From the NCBI RefSeq assembly GCF_032854445.1, contig NW_027018106.1, positions 16,282 to 80,281 of the forward strand: a stretch of DNA of 64,000 bases, read 5' to 3'. The notes beneath the pieces are model-generated. The model did no database searches. It was given only the letters and a program-made list of their open reading frames with translations, and was not told where the DNA came from. This document shows, piece after piece, positions 63,201-64,000 of the stretch. The position numbers and the translations under genes were made by a program. The stretch's first letter is position 1. Each line of letters opens with the position of its first letter. The DNA is from Liolophura sinensis (lineage: Eukaryota > Mollusca > Polyplacophora > Chitonida > Chitonidae).

Positions 63201-64000
63201 CTCGTCTTTTTGTTAATTGAAATCGGCTAAACTGTACTCTGTACAATCGCGACTGGTCATTACTATATTCAACTTTTGACTATAAGTTATGTGCCCTTCG
63301 GTAGCCCAGAAGACGTCAAATCTTTGGGCTAAGCCCATTTAACTCACCCAGCAATTGTCTCACTTCTAAGTCCAAGACAATCTCAATGTCTTTATCTACG
63401 TGTAGAAAAACCACACCATTTGTACGTGAAAAACACAAGGTACTTGATACAGTCTGCTGTAAAAAGTACAACTGAACACTGACCCACTTCAGTAAGGTGC
63501 CAAAAGATGCGGAATTGAGCCAGGCATCGGCAGCTGTTGAAAATTGCAAATTTCCCTGGTTTCCATGGAGTAAGAGCCGTTGCTGGGCACGTGATTATGA
63601 CATCAATGATCATTCAATTGTCGCTACAGCCAAAAGTATTGGTCGGAGAGCAACGCGGATTGCACCATTCGATTTGTCGTCACAAAATACGTCGGATTAG
63701 CCTCTTACCAGCAGCACTGGAACAGTTTGTCCACTTTTGCATTTTTGCCTGGTCTTTTTGTTAATTGAAATCGGCTACACTGTACTCTGTACAATCGCGA
63801 CTGGTCATTACTATATTCAACTTTTGACTATAAGTTATGTGCCCTTCGGTAGCCCAGAAGACGTCAAATCTTTGGGCTAAGCCCATTTAACTCACCCAGC
63901 AATTGCCTTACTTCTAAGTGCAAGAAAATCTCAATGTCTTTATCTACGTGTAGAAAAACCACACCATTTGTACGTGAAAAACACAAGGTACTTGATACAG
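54293..64000. repeat. Domain 12: looser mixture of C-A-B and C-B units (monomers 100-117)
   Basis: Starts: 54293 By, 54842 Cy, 55391 Cx, 55940 Ax, 56489 Ax, 57038 By, 57588 Cx, 58137 Ax, 58688 By, 59240 Cx, 59789 Bx, 60338 B with chimeric x/y second half, 60887 By, 61436 Cx, 61985 Ax, 62534 By, 63083 Cx, 63631 B (partial, cut by the window end). The normal order breaks at 54293-57037 (B, C, C, A, A, B) and at 59789-61435 (three B in a row). The group 58688-59788 matches 52650-53743 by ACTGTCCCAC, ATCAATTATCATT and AGCAATGCGG. The terminal pair 63083/63631 matches the pair at 33973/34523. Confidence 0.87.

Larger units (their letters stand above)
1..64000. repeat. Satellite DNA array, 549-bp monomer, ~117 head-to-tail copies
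   Basis: The same ~549-bp sequence repeats in one orientation from the first base to the last. Each copy starts with 'CAAAAGTATTGG' and 'TCGGAGAGCAACGCGG', and ends with 'GGGCACGTGATTATGACAT' followed by the class-specific end. I located 116 full starts from 7 to 63083 plus a partial copy at 63631-64000; (63631-7)/116 gives 548.5 bp on average. Copies within a class are almost identical; copies of different classes differ at roughly 30-45 sites by eye. Nothing interrupts the array. What is seen is a tandem array with higher-order structure. What is inferred is a centromeric or pericentromeric satellite kept uniform by unequal exchange and conversion. Bases 1-6 are the end of the preceding monomer. 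The family and host are not recognised. Confidence 0.99.

Noticed and set aside
1-64000. Protein with ~117 tandem repeats of 183 residues
   Set aside because: The period is a multiple of three, but every frame has stops in each monomer, and single-base indels occur in many copies.
1-64000. CRISPR array
   Set aside because: The whole 549-bp unit repeats with no unique spacers between short repeats.
1-64000. CENP-B box (TTCGnnnnAnnCGGG pattern)
   Set aside because: I checked the TTCG sites in the monomer (ATTCGATTTG, CTTCGGTAGC, CTTCGTCTTT) and their reverse complements. None has the required A and CGGG.
1-64000. Tandem RNA genes (tRNA, 5S rRNA, snRNA or spliced-leader cluster)
   Set aside because: No tRNA B-box, 5S control region, Sm site or spliced-leader sequence was seen in the monomer; a fixed-length repeat alone is not evidence of a gene cluster.
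1-64000. Telomeric or subtelomeric repeats
   Set aside because: GGATTAG occurs once per monomer, but there is no run of TTAGGG-like units.

Overview
The whole 64 kb window is one uninterrupted tandem array of a satellite DNA. The monomer is 549 bp and all copies face the same way. Starting each monomer at the base after the CAG(G/C) that precedes 'AAAAGTATTGG', I count 116 complete monomers (7 to 63630), six bases of a preceding copy and a 370-bp partial copy at the end. I see no transposon, unique sequence, RNA gene or convincing protein-coding gene. This points to a eukaryotic genome: a centromeric, pericentromeric or other heterochromatic block, probably from a long-read assembly. I do not recognise the satellite family and cannot name the species.

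Monomers fall into three main classes, set by their first half. Class A has CCTGGTC with AACCGGCTACACTGCAC. Class B has AATCGGCTACACTGTAC. Class C has ACTAGTAG, CTTCGTC and GGCTAAACTG. Second halves come in two forms. Form x has TACGTGAAAA or TACATGAAAA, CTTCAGTAAGG or CTTCAATAAGG, GCGGAATTGAGCC, and usually an end in CATTCAATTG. Form y has TACATAAAA, ATTTATAAGG, TGGAATTGGGCC, and usually an end in CATTGATCTGTCGC. C is normally C-x, A is normally A-x, and B is B-y or B-x. I count about 40 C, 23 A, 51 B and 3 chimeric first halves.

The classes are ordered. From 30.7 to about 54 kb nearly everything parses into two units: C-B (1098 bp) and C-A-B (1647 bp). Layout: 1-10.9 kb, indel-rich and irregular; 10.9-14.2 kb, a duplicated trimer; 14.2-16.4 kb, a dimer repeat; 16.4-19.7 kb, mixed; 19.7-21.9 kb, a dimer pair; 21.9-26.3 kb, a tetramer pair; 26.3-29.0 kb, a long-range copy of the 18-21.9 kb segment; 29.0-40.0 kb, mostly C-A-B trimers; 40.0-42.8 kb, CB+CAB; 42.8-54.3 kb, a heptamer C-B-C-A-B-C-B of about 3.84 kb repeated three times; 54.3-64 kb, a looser mixture. 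This pattern is what nested unequal crossing-over and gene conversion produce.

Three results stand out. All 37 monomers with the GATCTGTCGC-type end are followed by a C monomer, and in most of them that end carries a perfect 16-bp palindrome. The 34 monomers from 10364 to 29029 are all exactly 549 bp, whereas the first 19 copies are full of small indels. Many class-diagnostic sites are CpG-to-TpG/CpA transitions, which hints at germline cytosine methylation. All class calls and copy counts were made by eye, without alignment.
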